In this document: in pieces, positions 38,601 through 47,038 of the stretch
How the letters are laid out: each line of letters starts with the position of its first letter
Numbering within the stretch: position 1 is the stretch's first letter
Assembly (NCBI RefSeq): GCF_010365285.1
Contig: NZ_CP048286.1
Coordinates: 6,126,001 to 6,190,000, forward strand
Reading direction: 5' to 3'
DNA length: 64,000 nt
Source of the DNA: Paenibacillus rhizovicinus
GTDB lineage: Bacteria > Bacillota > Bacilli > Paenibacillales > Paenibacillaceae
The notes under the pieces: generated by a model
Databases searched by the model: none
The model's input: the letters and a program-made list of their open reading frames with translations, nothing else
Told to the model about the DNA's origin: nothing
Translations under genes and position numbers: made by a program

Positions 38601-39104
38601 TTAAACGAGCGTAGCCAGGTACTCGTCAAGCTGAGCGAACGTGCCTGCGAAACCTTGCTGTACGTTGGAACGGTTGGCATCGAAAGTTTGGCGTTCTTCC
38701 TCGGATGCGGCATATGGAATGCCTCGCATCGTCAGTTTTGTTTTGCCGTTGTCGTCCTCGAAGAGAAGCGTATTTAGAATTTCCAGCGGCCATGACGGGC
38801 TTGCCGGATGGCGCAGCGTGTTGCCTTCCGCGTCGGAGAACGCATTGGTAAACACGAGGAGCTCCGGCTCTACGATTTCACGGAAGACGAATTTCCCCCA
38901 CATTTCTTGGCCGTCCGGCAATTTCATGCTGTAGTGGAACAAGCCGCCTGGGCGAAGGTCGACAGTTGCGACGTTCATTGTCAGTCCCTTCGGGCCCCAC
39001 CATTTCACCAGATGCTCGGCTTGGGTGAAAACCTTGAACACAAGTTCGCGGGGAGCGTTCAACGTGCGGACTAATACGAGTTCTTCCACGTTTTGCTGTG
39101 ACAT
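38601..39104 (-). CDS. SRPBCC / AHSA1 family protein
   Basis: A 167-aa START-like ligand-binding fold of the AHSA1 (activator of Hsp90 ATPase homologue 1-like) family: 'VRTLNAPRELVFKVFTQAEHLVKWWGPKG', 'VDLRPGGLFHYSMKLPDGQEMWGKF' and the C-terminal helix 'QQGFAGTFAQLDEYLA'. An upstream ATG at 39134 is in frame, but GGAGGT on the - strand directs the start at 39104. It forms an operon with the ArsR-type gene. Such ArsR-AHSA1 pairs are common in Firmicutes; the ligand is generally unknown. Confidence 0.88.
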   Translation of the reverse strand: MSQQNVEELVLVRTLNAPRELVFKVFTQAEHLVKWWGPKGLTMNVATVDLRPGGLFHYSMKLPDGQEMWGKFVFREIVEPELLVFTNAFSDAEGNTLRHPASPSWPLEILNTLLFEDDNGKTKLTMRGIPYAASEEERQTFDANRSNVQQGFAGTFAQLDEYLATLV

Positions 39105-39158
39105 TCGATAGTAACCTCCAGAAGTTAAGTGCATGATGTAAGCCGCTGGCCGGCCCTC

Positions 39159-39491
39159 CTAATCGCCGTTGGGCTCCTTGGTCTTGCTTTGAAGCTCGTG
39201 TAAATAATCGTCCAACTGATCGAGGCGTTCTTCCCACACGCGCCGGAAGGATCCCAGCCAGCTGTCCAGCTCTTGGAGCGGACGCGTTTCCAGCTTGTAG
39301 ATCCGTTTGTTGGCCGCAGGCTGCACCTCGACCAATCCGGCATCGTGAAGCACGCGAAGATGCTTGGACACCTGCGGCTGCTGGAGGTGGAGCCGATCGG
39401 CGATGTCGCCGACTGGCAGCGGACCGTCCCGCAACAGCTCGACGATGTGAAACCGGTTTGGCTCTGCAAGAGCGCTTAACGTTGCATTCAT
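39159..39491 (-). CDS. ArsR-family transcriptional regulator
   Basis: A 110-aa winged-helix repressor-type protein ('LAEPNRFHIVELLRDGPLPVGDIADRL', recognition helix 'QQPQVSKHLRVLHDAGLV', wing 'KRIYKLE'). The metal-binding 'ELCVCDL' box of metal-sensing ArsR proteins is absent, so it is probably not a metal sensor. The frame is open to 39542, but the family N-terminus fits 'MNATLSALAEPNR' at 39491. It lies 54 bases upstream of the SRPBCC gene and presumably regulates that operon. Confidence 0.88.
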   Translation of the reverse strand: MNATLSALAEPNRFHIVELLRDGPLPVGDIADRLHLQQPQVSKHLRVLHDAGLVEVQPAANKRIYKLETRPLQELDSWLGSFRRVWEERLDQLDDYLHELQSKTKEPNGD

Positions 39492-39639
39492 GGCATTAAC
39501 ATACCCTAAACGGAATATTCGTGTAAAGGAATGATTTGGCATCCAATCGCGCGCGGCGTCCGTGATCTGTTAAGCGGTCATAATTCTCTCAACTCTCTCA
39601 TAGACTTGTACTAGAGTACGCGGACAAGGAGAGAGTGCG

Positions 39640-41085
39640 ATGAGTACGAAAGGACGCATTACCTATCGATTCGATAAACAGAGCGGGGCCCGCGTGGAGT
39701 CGCCGCGGCAGGAGACGCAGCGCGCATCGGGCGCCGACGGCGTGCCCTACTTTCAAGAGGAAATGAAATTCACATCCGATATCGGTTCCTGGAACAGCCC
39801 CTTTCAGAACGACGCGGGGGCGCTGGAACAGCTGATCCGCGAAGCCGACGGCCAGCTTCCGAAACGCCAGCCGAAGCCGGGCATGAGAGAGCAGGCTGAA
39901 GCAAAACGCCTGCCGATCGATACATCGGATGAAGAATTGATGCCGTTGGAGACACATGATACGATTCTGCTCGGAGACGAGGATGCTCCATATGGAACAG
40001 GTGCCGAAGCCGAATTCGACGCTCCGCGCCAGCCCTATTCCAAACGAGCGGCTGCTCCGCAGGTCATCGATATGTATCCGCAAATCGAGTTGGACGATGA
40101 GTTAGAACGATACAATCATCCCGGCGGGCGGGGAGGAAATGCTTCCTTCGGTTCTTCGCGATCCGGCGCAGGCAAACGTCCGGCGCAAGGCCCGTCCTGG
40201 TTTAAAGTATTTGCTTCGGTAGCGGGCGCGATCGCAACCGGCGCCTTGTTCGGCTATTTCGTATTGACATTGTTTACGGGCGGAGGGGCATCGGACGAGA
40301 CGGACTCCACCGGATCCGTACCTGCTGTCAGCAGCGGCGTGACCGGTACCGGGAAGACGGATACCGGAGTCGCGGAAGGCAGCGGCGGCAAAATATCATC
40401 GAATGCTGCCGGCGCGAAAGGCGATCAGAAAGGAACGGGGGGCTCGACGGGCGAGACTGCTTCCGGCTCCGTGAAGATCGACGTGCCGGCTGCGTCGTAT
40501 TACATGCTGCAATACGGCGTGTTCAGCAGCAAAGACGGATTGACGACTGCGGCTGCGGAACTGCATAACAAAGGACTCGCAGCCGCATCTCTGACGTCCG
40601 GCAATGACTTTCGGATCTACGTGGGCATGACCACAGACCGAAATGCGGCCGATCTTCTGGGACAGACGCTGACAGGGATGGATGTTTATGTCAAGCAGGT
40701 CGACCTGCCTGCGCTGAATTCCATGGTATATAGTGGCAAGCCTGCCGACGTTCAAACATTCTTCGAAGATACGTCCGGTCTGCTAGCCAAGCTGGATGAT
40801 ATGACGGTCGCCCGCTTAAGCGGTCAAACGGGGACGCTCGATAAAGACTGGCAAGCCCTGCATGAGCAGTGGACAGAATCCGCATCCCGCCTGGAATCGG
40901 GCATGACGGACGGGACGAACAAAGCGCCGCTGCTGAAGCTGATCCAAGCCGTGAACTCAGCCACCGTCGCCGCGGGCGAATACGCCAAGAAGCCTTCCGA
41001 GACCTACCTATGGTCCATGCAGACCGCTCTCATGAACGCTGTCTTCATTCAGAAAGACTGGTTTGCATCTATCGAATCATTGTAA
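39640..41085 (+). CDS. spoIIB: SpoIIB-like SPOR-domain membrane protein
   Basis: A 481-aa bitopic protein. A long charged cytoplasmic region (1-187) starts 'MSTKGRITYRFDKQSGARVES', one membrane helix is at about 192-214, then a Gly/Ser/Thr-rich linker and a SPOR domain (about 285-355; 'ASYYMLQYGVFSSKDGLTTAAAELHNKG'). SPOR domains bind denuded septal glycan. B. subtilis SpoIIB, which helps septal wall thinning at engulfment, has the same layout and the same place upstream of maf-radC-mreB. AAGGAGAGAG precedes the ATG. Sequence identity is modest; the name rests on architecture and position. Confidence 0.8.
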   Translation: MSTKGRITYRFDKQSGARVESPRQETQRASGADGVPYFQEEMKFTSDIGSWNSPFQNDAGALEQLIREADGQLPKRQPKPGMREQAEAKRLPIDTSDEELMPLETHDTILLGDEDAPYGTGAEAEFDAPRQPYSKRAAAPQVIDMYPQIELDDELERYNHPGGRGGNASFGSSRSGAGKRPAQGPSWFKVFASVAGAIATGALFGYFVLTLFTGGGASDETDSTGSVPAVSSGVTGTGKTDTGVAEGSGGKISSNAAGAKGDQKGTGGSTGETASGSVKIDVPAASYYMLQYGVFSSKDGLTTAAAELHNKGLAAASLTSGNDFRIYVGMTTDRNAADLLGQTLTGMDVYVKQVDLPALNSMVYSGKPADVQTFFEDTSGLLAKLDDMTVARLSGQTGTLDKDWQALHEQWTESASRLESGMTDGTNKAPLLKLIQAVNSATVAAGEYAKKPSETYLWSMQTALMNAVFIQKDWFASIESL

Positions 41086-41108
41086 ACCGTTTCCCGTCCG
41101 CGTATAAT
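41080..41108 (+). promoter_or_regulatory. sigmaA promoter of the small membrane protein gene / maf
   Basis: TTGTAA (41080-41085, overlapping the spoIIB stop), a 17-bp spacer and a perfect TATAAT (41103-41108), 40 bases before the start at 41148. Confidence 0.7.
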
Positions 41109-41147
41109 AAAATGTACGTGTCAAAAAATGGCGAGGGACGTTGGAAG

Positions 41148-41390
41148 ATGAAGAAAAATATCTGGGTATTGCTGCTGTTCATGCTGATCGGCCTGCTGGC
41201 CGGCGCGCTTATCGCTCGTTCGCTGACGACGTTCCCAGGACTTTCGTTTCTAACGAATACGACCACGATTCTCTGGTCGCCCTCCGCGGACTTGCTCGTG
41301 CTGAGCTATGCATTCACGCTGCGGCTTCATCTCAGTCTGCTCAGTATCGCCGGCGTTGCGTTCGCAATCTGGCTGTACCGCAAACTGTAA
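41148..41390 (+). CDS. Small membrane protein, DUF4321-like, 80 aa
   Basis: An 80-aa protein with two hydrophobic segments: 'KNIWVLLLFMLIGLLAGALIA' near the N-terminus and a second at the C-terminus ending 'AIWLYRKL'. The start 'MKKNIWVLLL' at 41148 follows a weak GGAAG ribosome-binding site; a larger open frame from 40869 overlaps spoIIB and is rejected because the promoter at 41080-41108 lies inside it. Small proteins of this type sit before maf in related spore-formers. The family name is from memory; the function is unknown. Confidence 0.7.
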   Translation: MKKNIWVLLLFMLIGLLAGALIARSLTTFPGLSFLTNTTTILWSPSADLLVLSYAFTLRLHLSLLSIAGVAFAIWLYRKL

Positions 41391-41427
41391 GAAACCGGCT
41401 GGAAGCACAAAGGAGCTTTGCTTACGA

Positions 41428-42057
41428 ATGGAACAAACTTGCAATTATCAAACCGAACATTTGCGCCAGCTCGTGCTGGCTTCATCTTCTCCCCGCCGGC
41501 GGGAATTGGTCGCTTCACTCGGCCTTTCCTTGCCGGTTCTCATTTTGTCAAGCGATACGGACGAATGGACGCCGCCGGAATGGACGCCGTCCCAAATCGT
41601 CGAACAGCTCGGATTGCGCAAAGCAAAGGCGACCGCCCAGCTTCTCTCGGCAGAAGACAAGGCGGGTTCGCTGATCGTCGGCGCGGATACGATCGTCGTC
41701 CTAGACGGCGAAGTTCTGGGCAAGCCGCACGACCGCGCGGATGCCATTGCCGCACTGACCCGGCTGCAAGGCCGACGCCATCAAGTATTCACCGGCATCG
41801 CATGCGTCGATCCGCATGGCGGCCGGGAGCTGGTGGCCCATCGGATGACGGAAGTCGTCATGAAACGTCTGGATCCCGCGCTGATCGAGCGCTACGTGGA
41901 TTCCGGCGAACCGATGGATAAGGCAGGCAGTTACGGCATTCAGGGACGGGGCGCCATTCTGGTTGACCGGATCGAAGGCTGTTATTTTAATGTCGTCGGT
42001 CTGCCGCTCTCCCTGCTTTCGGATATGCTCGCACAATTTCGAATCACGGTTATTTAA
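41428..42057 (+). CDS. maf: Maf-like nucleoside triphosphate pyrophosphatase
   Basis: A 209-aa Maf/Ham1-fold house-cleaning pyrophosphatase expected to act on dTTP, UTP or modified nucleotides. 'LVLASSSPRRRELVASLG', 'DTIVVLDGEVLGKPHDRADA' and 'GEPMDKAGSYGIQGRGA' are the family motifs. The frame is open to 41308, overlapping the preceding gene, but AAAGGAG at 41409-41415 and the motif position support the ATG at 41428. Order maf-radC-mreB is as in B. subtilis. Confidence 0.93.
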   Translation: MEQTCNYQTEHLRQLVLASSSPRRRELVASLGLSLPVLILSSDTDEWTPPEWTPSQIVEQLGLRKAKATAQLLSAEDKAGSLIVGADTIVVLDGEVLGKPHDRADAIAALTRLQGRRHQVFTGIACVDPHGGRELVAHRMTEVVMKRLDPALIERYVDSGEPMDKAGSYGIQGRGAILVDRIEGCYFNVVGLPLSLLSDMLAQFRITVI

Positions 42058-42220
42058 TAGCCGCGCAGCATCGATTTATCCGTCTTTGCCAGACTTGGAG
42101 TTTTCCAAATTGAATCGCACTGCATCGCCAACGAGGACGGCGACAGTCGGTTCGCCATGAGCGCCGGGGCGATCCCGGATTCACGTAACGATCAAACCTA
42201 GCAGAAAGCAGGGAACGTTC

Positions 42221-42913
42221 ATGGAGGCAGACCAATCTTATGTCCTTAAACATGTCCCAAACGAAGACCGTCCTAGAGAGCGCTTGATGAACGTTGGGGC
42301 CGATGCACTTAGCCATGCGGAATTGCTTGCGATATTGCTGCGAACCGGAACGAGGAGCGAATCCGCCGTAATTCTGGCGTCCCGCATTCTTAAGCAGTGC
42401 GGCAGCCTGCGCGGGCTAGTCGATATGAGCATTGCGGAGTTAACCGGAATTCGCGGAATCGGACCTGCCAAAGCCATTCAAATCCGTGCCGGCATCGAGC
42501 TTGGCCGCCGGTTGGCTCGCAGCCAGCAGGGCGAACTGCCAACGATCCGCCGGCCTGCGGATGCCGCTCACTTAATGATGGAAGAGCTCCGCTATTTGAA
42601 GCAGGAGCACTTTGTATGCTTATTCTTGAATACGAAAAATCAGGTCATGATGACCGAAACGTTATCCGTCGGCACATTGAACGCGACGCTCGTTCACCCT
42701 CGCGAGGTGTTTCGCGCGGCCATGAAATGCAGCAGCTCCTCGCTTATATGCATGCACAACCACCCCAGCGGCGATCCGACGCCAAGCCCCGATGATATCG
42801 CGCTTACGAGACGGCTCGTCGAAGCGGGCGAGCTTGTCGGCATTGAAGTCCTGGACCATTTGGTAATAGGTGACAATCGCTTTATAAGTTTGAAGGAGCA
42901 AGGCCACATGTAA
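42221..42913 (+). CDS. radC: RadC family JAB-domain protein
   Basis: A 230-aa protein with an N-terminal helix-hairpin-helix region ('ELTGIRGIGPAKAIQIRAGIELGRRL') and a C-terminal JAB/MPN metal-binding fold with the motif 'CMHNHPSGDPTPSPDD'. Once annotated as a DNA repair protein, it has no settled function; MPN-type isopeptidase or nuclease roles have been proposed. It precedes mreB, whose promoter lies in its 3' end. The 42058-42220 gap before it shows only its ribosome-binding site. Confidence 0.93.
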   Translation: MEADQSYVLKHVPNEDRPRERLMNVGADALSHAELLAILLRTGTRSESAVILASRILKQCGSLRGLVDMSIAELTGIRGIGPAKAIQIRAGIELGRRLARSQQGELPTIRRPADAAHLMMEELRYLKQEHFVCLFLNTKNQVMMTETLSVGTLNATLVHPREVFRAAMKCSSSSLICMHNHPSGDPTPSPDDIALTRRLVEAGELVGIEVLDHLVIGDNRFISLKEQGHM

Positions 42914-42919
42914 TATAAT
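42890..42919 (+). promoter_or_regulatory. Probable sigmaA promoter of mreB
   Basis: TTGAAG (42890-42895), an 18-bp spacer and TATAAT (42914-42919), overlapping the end of radC and 39 bases before mreB. Confidence 0.6.
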
Positions 42920-42957
42920 AAGAGGGATTGTCTTACGAAAGAAAGGAAGATACGCAC

Positions 42958-43989
42958 ATGTTTGGTGGTTCGAAAGATTTAGGAATTGATTTGGGTACGG
43001 CTAACACACTCGTTTATGTCAAAGGAAAAGGAATTGCCGTAAGAGAACCTTCCGTGGTTGCTCTTCGTACCGATACAAAGAAAATCGAAGCCGTCGGTGA
43101 GCACGCTAAGAAGATGATCGGACGTACGCCCGGCAACATTCGCGCCATTCGTCCGATGAAAGACGGCGTTATCGCGGATTTCGACACGACTTCGACGATG
43201 ATCAAATATTTCATTCGTCAGGCTCAGAAGAGCCGTTCTTTGTTCCCGCGTCATCCGAACGTCATGGTTTGCGTGCCGTCGGGCATAACGGCCGTTGAAC
43301 AGCGCGCCGTCAAGGACGCGACCGTGCAGGCAGGCGCGCGCGAAGCGTTTACGATCGAAGAGCCGTTCGCGGCAGCAATCGGCGCAAACCTGCCGGTTTG
43401 GGAACCGACGGGCAGCATGGTCGTCGACATCGGCGGCGGAACGACGGAAGTCGCTGTTATTTCGCTCGGCGGCATCGTAACGAGCCGTTCCATCCGCATC
43501 GCCGGCGATGAAATGGACGAAGCGATCATGCAGTATATCAAACGCATGTACAATCTGATGATCGGGGAACGGACATCGGAGCAATTGAAGATGGAAATCG
43601 GTTCGGCGCTGGCTTTGGAGCAGCAGGAAACGATTGAAATCCGCGGCCGCGACCTTGTTTCCGGATTGCCGAAGACGCTCCCGATTTCATCCGACGAAAT
43701 TTGCGACGCCTTGACGGATACGGTCAACGCTATCGTCGACGCCGTCAAAGTCACGCTCGAGAAATGTCCGCCGGAGTTGTCTGCGGATATTATGGACCGC
43801 GGCATTGTCCTGACCGGCGGCGGCGCGCTGCTTAAGAACCTGGACAAGCTGCTTGCCCGCGAAACGGGTATGCCAGTCATCGTGGCGGAGAACCCGCTGG
43901 ATTGCGTTGCCATCGGAACAGGCAGAGCGCTCGATAACATCGACCTGTTCAAAACACGCGGAGGCCCGGTATCCCGTTCCAAGAAGTAA
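42958..43989 (+). CDS. mreB: Rod shape-determining protein MreB
   Basis: A 343-aa actin-fold protein that forms membrane-bound filaments guiding lateral wall synthesis. The phosphate-1 motif '[15 protein letters not shown]', '[18 protein letters not shown]' and '[13 protein letters not shown]' are clear. The frame is open from 42928, but GAAAGGAAG directs the start at 42958 ('[13 protein letters not shown]'). mreC starts 104 bases later, and mreBCD-minCD-rodA reads as one shape and division cluster. Confidence 0.97.
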   Translation: MFGGSKDLGIDLGTANTLVYVKGKGIAVREPSVVALRTDTKKIEAVGEHAKKMIGRTPGNIRAIRPMKDGVIADFDTTSTMIKYFIRQAQKSRSLFPRHPNVMVCVPSGITAVEQRAVKDATVQAGAREAFTIEEPFAAAIGANLPVWEPTGSMVVDIGGGTTEVAVISLGGIVTSRSIRIAGDEMDEAIMQYIKRMYNLMIGERTSEQLKMEIGSALALEQQETIEIRGRDLVSGLPKTLPISSDEICDALTDTVNAIVDAVKVTLEKCPPELSADIMDRGIVLTGGGALLKNLDKLLARETGMPVIVAENPLDCVAIGTGRALDNIDLFKTRGGPVSRSKK

Positions 43990-44093
43990 TCCGGGCTGGA
44001 TGCGTGGGGAAAACGGATGAGCGACGCTGATCGGTTTGGACGAGCCCGAGGGCCGTTCGAACCCATCGGCACGGAATGGGCGGGTGAAGCGAA

Positions 44094-44978
44094 GTGTTTA
44101 ATTGGATGCGCAACAGACGGATGTTTGTGCTCATGATCGTATTTATTCTCTTCGTCGCCGTTATGGGTTTCACCATCGGCGACCGGAAGAAGCTGACATG
44201 GCCGGAAAATTTCGCGCTCGATACGTCGGGCTTTTTCCAGCAATGGCTATATAGGCCGGCCGGATATGTATCGGGCCTCGTTCACGATCTCTCCCACATG
44301 CGGGAGGTATACAAGGAAAACGAGCAGCTGCGCATCGCGGCCGCCGCCTATGCGCGCGACAGCATCAAGTACAATTCGATGGAAACGAAATTGAAGACGC
44401 TTGAGGAAGAATTGAAGTTTACGGAACGCCAGAAATCGCTGGATAACTATAATTATCTCATCGCGCAGGTCGTCGCTGTCAGCACGGATCCGTACGATGA
44501 GACGATTCGCATTAATTTAGGCTCCAAAGACGGCATTAAGCTCAACATGGTCGTCGTGACGAACAAAGGGCTTGTCGGCTTGGTCACCAGAGTGGATCCG
44601 TTCTTCTCGTCCGTCATGCCGATCACCAAGTTAAACGTAAATTCGATAGATACCAAACTGATTGCTGCAACCGTGTTCGGCAAGGAGAGCGAATCATTCG
44701 GTATTGTCGATAATTACGATGCCGAGACGGGCAAGCTGTCCATGTCGAAGATTTCCGAGCATGATCCGATCAAGAAAGGCGACACGATCATCACTTCCGG
44801 CAAAGGAAACGTATTCCCGCGCGGGATCGTCATCGGTACGGTCGACAGCACGCAAGTCGGCGACTTCGGTCTCACGTATACGGCAACGATTACCCCTGCG
44901 GCGGATTTCAACCATCTGACCGAAGTGTTCGTCGTTCAAACGCCTGATCTCGGGGATACGGGAGATATCTCGCCATGA
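44094..44978 (+). CDS. mreC: Rod shape-determining protein MreC
   Basis: A 294-aa bitopic protein that scaffolds the elongasome outside the membrane. There is a short basic N-terminus, one membrane helix (about 8-27, 'FVLMIVFILFVAVMGFTIG'), a coiled coil (about 65-115) and a beta-rich periplasmic-type domain with 'GSKDGIKLNMVVVTNKGLVG'. The start is GTG with GGGTGAA before it. The stop overlaps the mreD start by 4 bases. Confidence 0.95.
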   Translation: MFNWMRNRRMFVLMIVFILFVAVMGFTIGDRKKLTWPENFALDTSGFFQQWLYRPAGYVSGLVHDLSHMREVYKENEQLRIAAAAYARDSIKYNSMETKLKTLEEELKFTERQKSLDNYNYLIAQVVAVSTDPYDETIRINLGSKDGIKLNMVVVTNKGLVGLVTRVDPFFSSVMPITKLNVNSIDTKLIAATVFGKESESFGIVDNYDAETGKLSMSKISEHDPIKKGDTIITSGKGNVFPRGIVIGTVDSTQVGDFGLTYTATITPAADFNHLTEVFVVQTPDLGDTGDISP

Positions 44979-45499
44979 GACTGCAGCGCATAATCGGCGT
45001 CATGCTGCTCTTCTTCCTTTCGGAAGGAACGATATTCTATTGGCTGCTGCCGGATAGCCTGGTTGGCCGCATCGTTCCTCATTTTACGCTGGCCTTCGTG
45101 CTGTTCGCCGCTCTCTACAGGGGACGCCATGCGGCGCTCCTGCTCGGCTTGTCGTTTGGATTGCTGCAGGATCTGGCCTTCTATGGCCGGATCATCGGCG
45201 TCCATTCTTTCTCTATGGGCCTTGTCGGCTATATGACGGGACTTATGCTCGAGCGCAAGCGCAGCACGCTGATGATGGCGCTCTCCATGATCGGGCTGTC
45301 CACTCTCGTCTACGATACGGTCGTCTATTTCATTTACCGGGTGTTCCGGCTTACGGGCCAGCCTTATGAATGGGCGCTTTCGCACCATATTATCCCGAGC
45401 CTCATTCTTCAGCTATTATTCGCTTTGGCGATGTACGTACCCGCAAGACGTTGGTTCGAGGGAAGCAAGACGCCTAAGACCGAAGACGAAGAAGATTAA
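44975..45499 (+). CDS. mreD: Rod shape-determining protein MreD
   Basis: A 174-aa polytopic membrane protein with about five hydrophobic segments, the small elongasome partner of MreC. 'LPDSLVGRIVPHFTLAFVLFAALYRG' and 'LLGLSFGLLQDLAFYGRIIGVHSFSMGLVGYMTG' match the family pattern ('GLxxDxxxxxxxG'). It overlaps mreC by 4 bases, and a charged C-terminal tail ends it. Confidence 0.92.
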   Translation: MRLQRIIGVMLLFFLSEGTIFYWLLPDSLVGRIVPHFTLAFVLFAALYRGRHAALLLGLSFGLLQDLAFYGRIIGVHSFSMGLVGYMTGLMLERKRSTLMMALSMIGLSTLVYDTVVYFIYRVFRLTGQPYEWALSHHIIPSLILQLLFALAMYVPARRWFEGSKTPKTEDEED

Positions 45500-45563
45500 C
45501 CCGGTTCCGTTGCAGGAATACGCGCGTGAATGAAAGAATCGTATTAAGAGGGGTGGTGCGAGC

Positions 45564-46223
45564 GTGACCGAGAAGCAGCATATTACGATAAAAGGCGTCA
45601 AGGATGGATTGATCTTCCTTCTTGACGACAATTGCGAGTTTTCCACGTTGTTGGACGAGCTGAAGTACAAATTGGAAAAGTCGCATCAACAGCTGCTGAC
45701 AGGTCCCATTGTTCACGTGCAAGTGAAGCTCGGCACCCGTCAAGTGGACGAGGATGACAAGGAACGGATCAAGGCAGCGATCAGGCAGCAGGGCAATTTG
45801 CTCGTGCAGTCTGTCGAGAGCGAAGTGAAAGCGGAAGCGAAGCTTGAAGACGGCAATAATTTAAAAGTAGTGACAGGGATCGTCCGCTCGGGCCAAACGT
45901 TGGAACATGATGGGAATCTGCTGCTGCTGGGCGACGTTAATCCCGGAGGCACCGTGTACTGCACGGGCGATATTTACGTGCTCGGCGCGCTCCGCGGATT
46001 AGCCCATGCGGGATTCAAAGGGCAGAGAGAAGCCATCATCGCCGCTTCTTTGCTGAGACCGACGCAGCTTCGCATCGATGAGGTCATCAGCCGTCCGCCG
46101 GATGAATGGATGACGGGGGACGCGCTGATGGAGTATGCGTTTTTGAGCGACGGCGTAATGAAAATCGATAAAATGACGCAGCTGCAGCGTCTGCGGAAGC
46201 TGCCTGTCGTGTTTAGAGCTTGA
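45564..46223 (+). CDS. minC: Septum site-determining protein MinC
   Basis: A 219-aa FtsZ-assembly inhibitor that works with MinD. The N-terminal domain (1-100) is FtsZ-interacting; the C-terminal beta-helix ('GNLLLLGDVNPGGTVYCTGDIYVLGALRGLAHAG') binds MinD and dimerises. The start is a GTG after GGGGTGG. minD begins 17 bases after the stop. Confidence 0.94.
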   Translation: MTEKQHITIKGVKDGLIFLLDDNCEFSTLLDELKYKLEKSHQQLLTGPIVHVQVKLGTRQVDEDDKERIKAAIRQQGNLLVQSVESEVKAEAKLEDGNNLKVVTGIVRSGQTLEHDGNLLLLGDVNPGGTVYCTGDIYVLGALRGLAHAGFKGQREAIIAASLLRPTQLRIDEVISRPPDEWMTGDALMEYAFLSDGVMKIDKMTQLQRLRKLPVVFRA

Positions 46224-46240
46224 GCGGGGAGTGTGAGGTC

Positions 46241-47032
46241 ATGGGAGAAGCGATTGTAGTTACATCAGGTAAAGGCGGAGTCGGCAAAACGACGACTTCA
46301 GCCAATATCGGCACTGCGCTTGCTTTGCTTGGCAAGAAGGTTTGCATGGTAGATACGGATATCGGATTGCGCAATCTGGACGTGGTCATGGGTTTGGAGA
46401 ACCGCATCATTTATGATTTGATCGATGTCGCGGAAGGACGCTGCAGACTGAACCAGGCGCTGGTAAAGGATAAGCGGTTCGAAGAACTGTACATGCTGCC
46501 GGCTGCCCAAACGAAGGACAAGAGCGCGATCACGCCCGAGCAGGTCAAGGAAATGATACTGGAGCTTAAGAAAGAGTTCGATTATGTCATTATCGACTGT
46601 CCTGCGGGCATCGAGCAGGGGTTCCGGAACGCCATTGCGGGGGCCGATCGCGCGATCGTCGTGACGACGCCGGAGAATGCGGCCGTACGCGATGCCGACC
46701 GGGTAATCGGTCTGCTCGAGCAGTCTCAGGTTCCTGCGCGTCTCGTCATCAACCGTATCCGCGCGAATATGGTGCGTTCGGGTGAAATGCTCGATATCGA
46801 CGAGATTTGCCAAGTGCTTGCGATTGATTTGCTTGGTATCGTGCCTGATGACGAGAAGGTCATTCGTTCCGCGAACGCCGGAGAGCCGACCGTCATGGAT
46901 CCGTCCTCCCGCGCCGCGATCGCTTACCGCAATATCTCCAGAAGGATGCTGGGCGATATGGTTCCCCTTATGCCGCTGGAAGAGAAAGCGGGCGTCATGA
47001 AACGCTTCCGCAAGTTTCTTGGAATAGGATGA
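46241..47032 (+). CDS. minD: Septum site-determining protein MinD
   Basis: A 263-aa membrane-associated ParA-family ATPase that recruits MinC. The deviant Walker A 'SGKGGVGKTT' is at residues 9-18, followed by 'DTDIGLRNLDVVMGLENRIIYDL', and the C-terminal amphipathic membrane-targeting helix is 'GVMKRFRKFLGIG'. The frame is open to 46220, but 'MGEAIVVTSGKGG' is the conserved family N-terminus, with GTGAGG before the ATG at 46241. No minE is present, as expected for Firmicutes. Confidence 0.97.
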   Translation: MGEAIVVTSGKGGVGKTTTSANIGTALALLGKKVCMVDTDIGLRNLDVVMGLENRIIYDLIDVAEGRCRLNQALVKDKRFEELYMLPAAQTKDKSAITPEQVKEMILELKKEFDYVIIDCPAGIEQGFRNAIAGADRAIVVTTPENAAVRDADRVIGLLEQSQVPARLVINRIRANMVRSGEMLDIDEICQVLAIDLLGIVPDDEKVIRSANAGEPTVMDPSSRAAIAYRNISRRMLGDMVPLMPLEEKAGVMKRFRKFLGIG

Positions 47033-47038
47033 TTGTGA

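Noticed and set aside
40869-41390. Longer 173-aa version of the small membrane protein gene
   Set aside because: The upstream 93 codons are an out-of-frame reading of spoIIB, and the promoter at 41080-41108 lies inside them; the real start is 41148.
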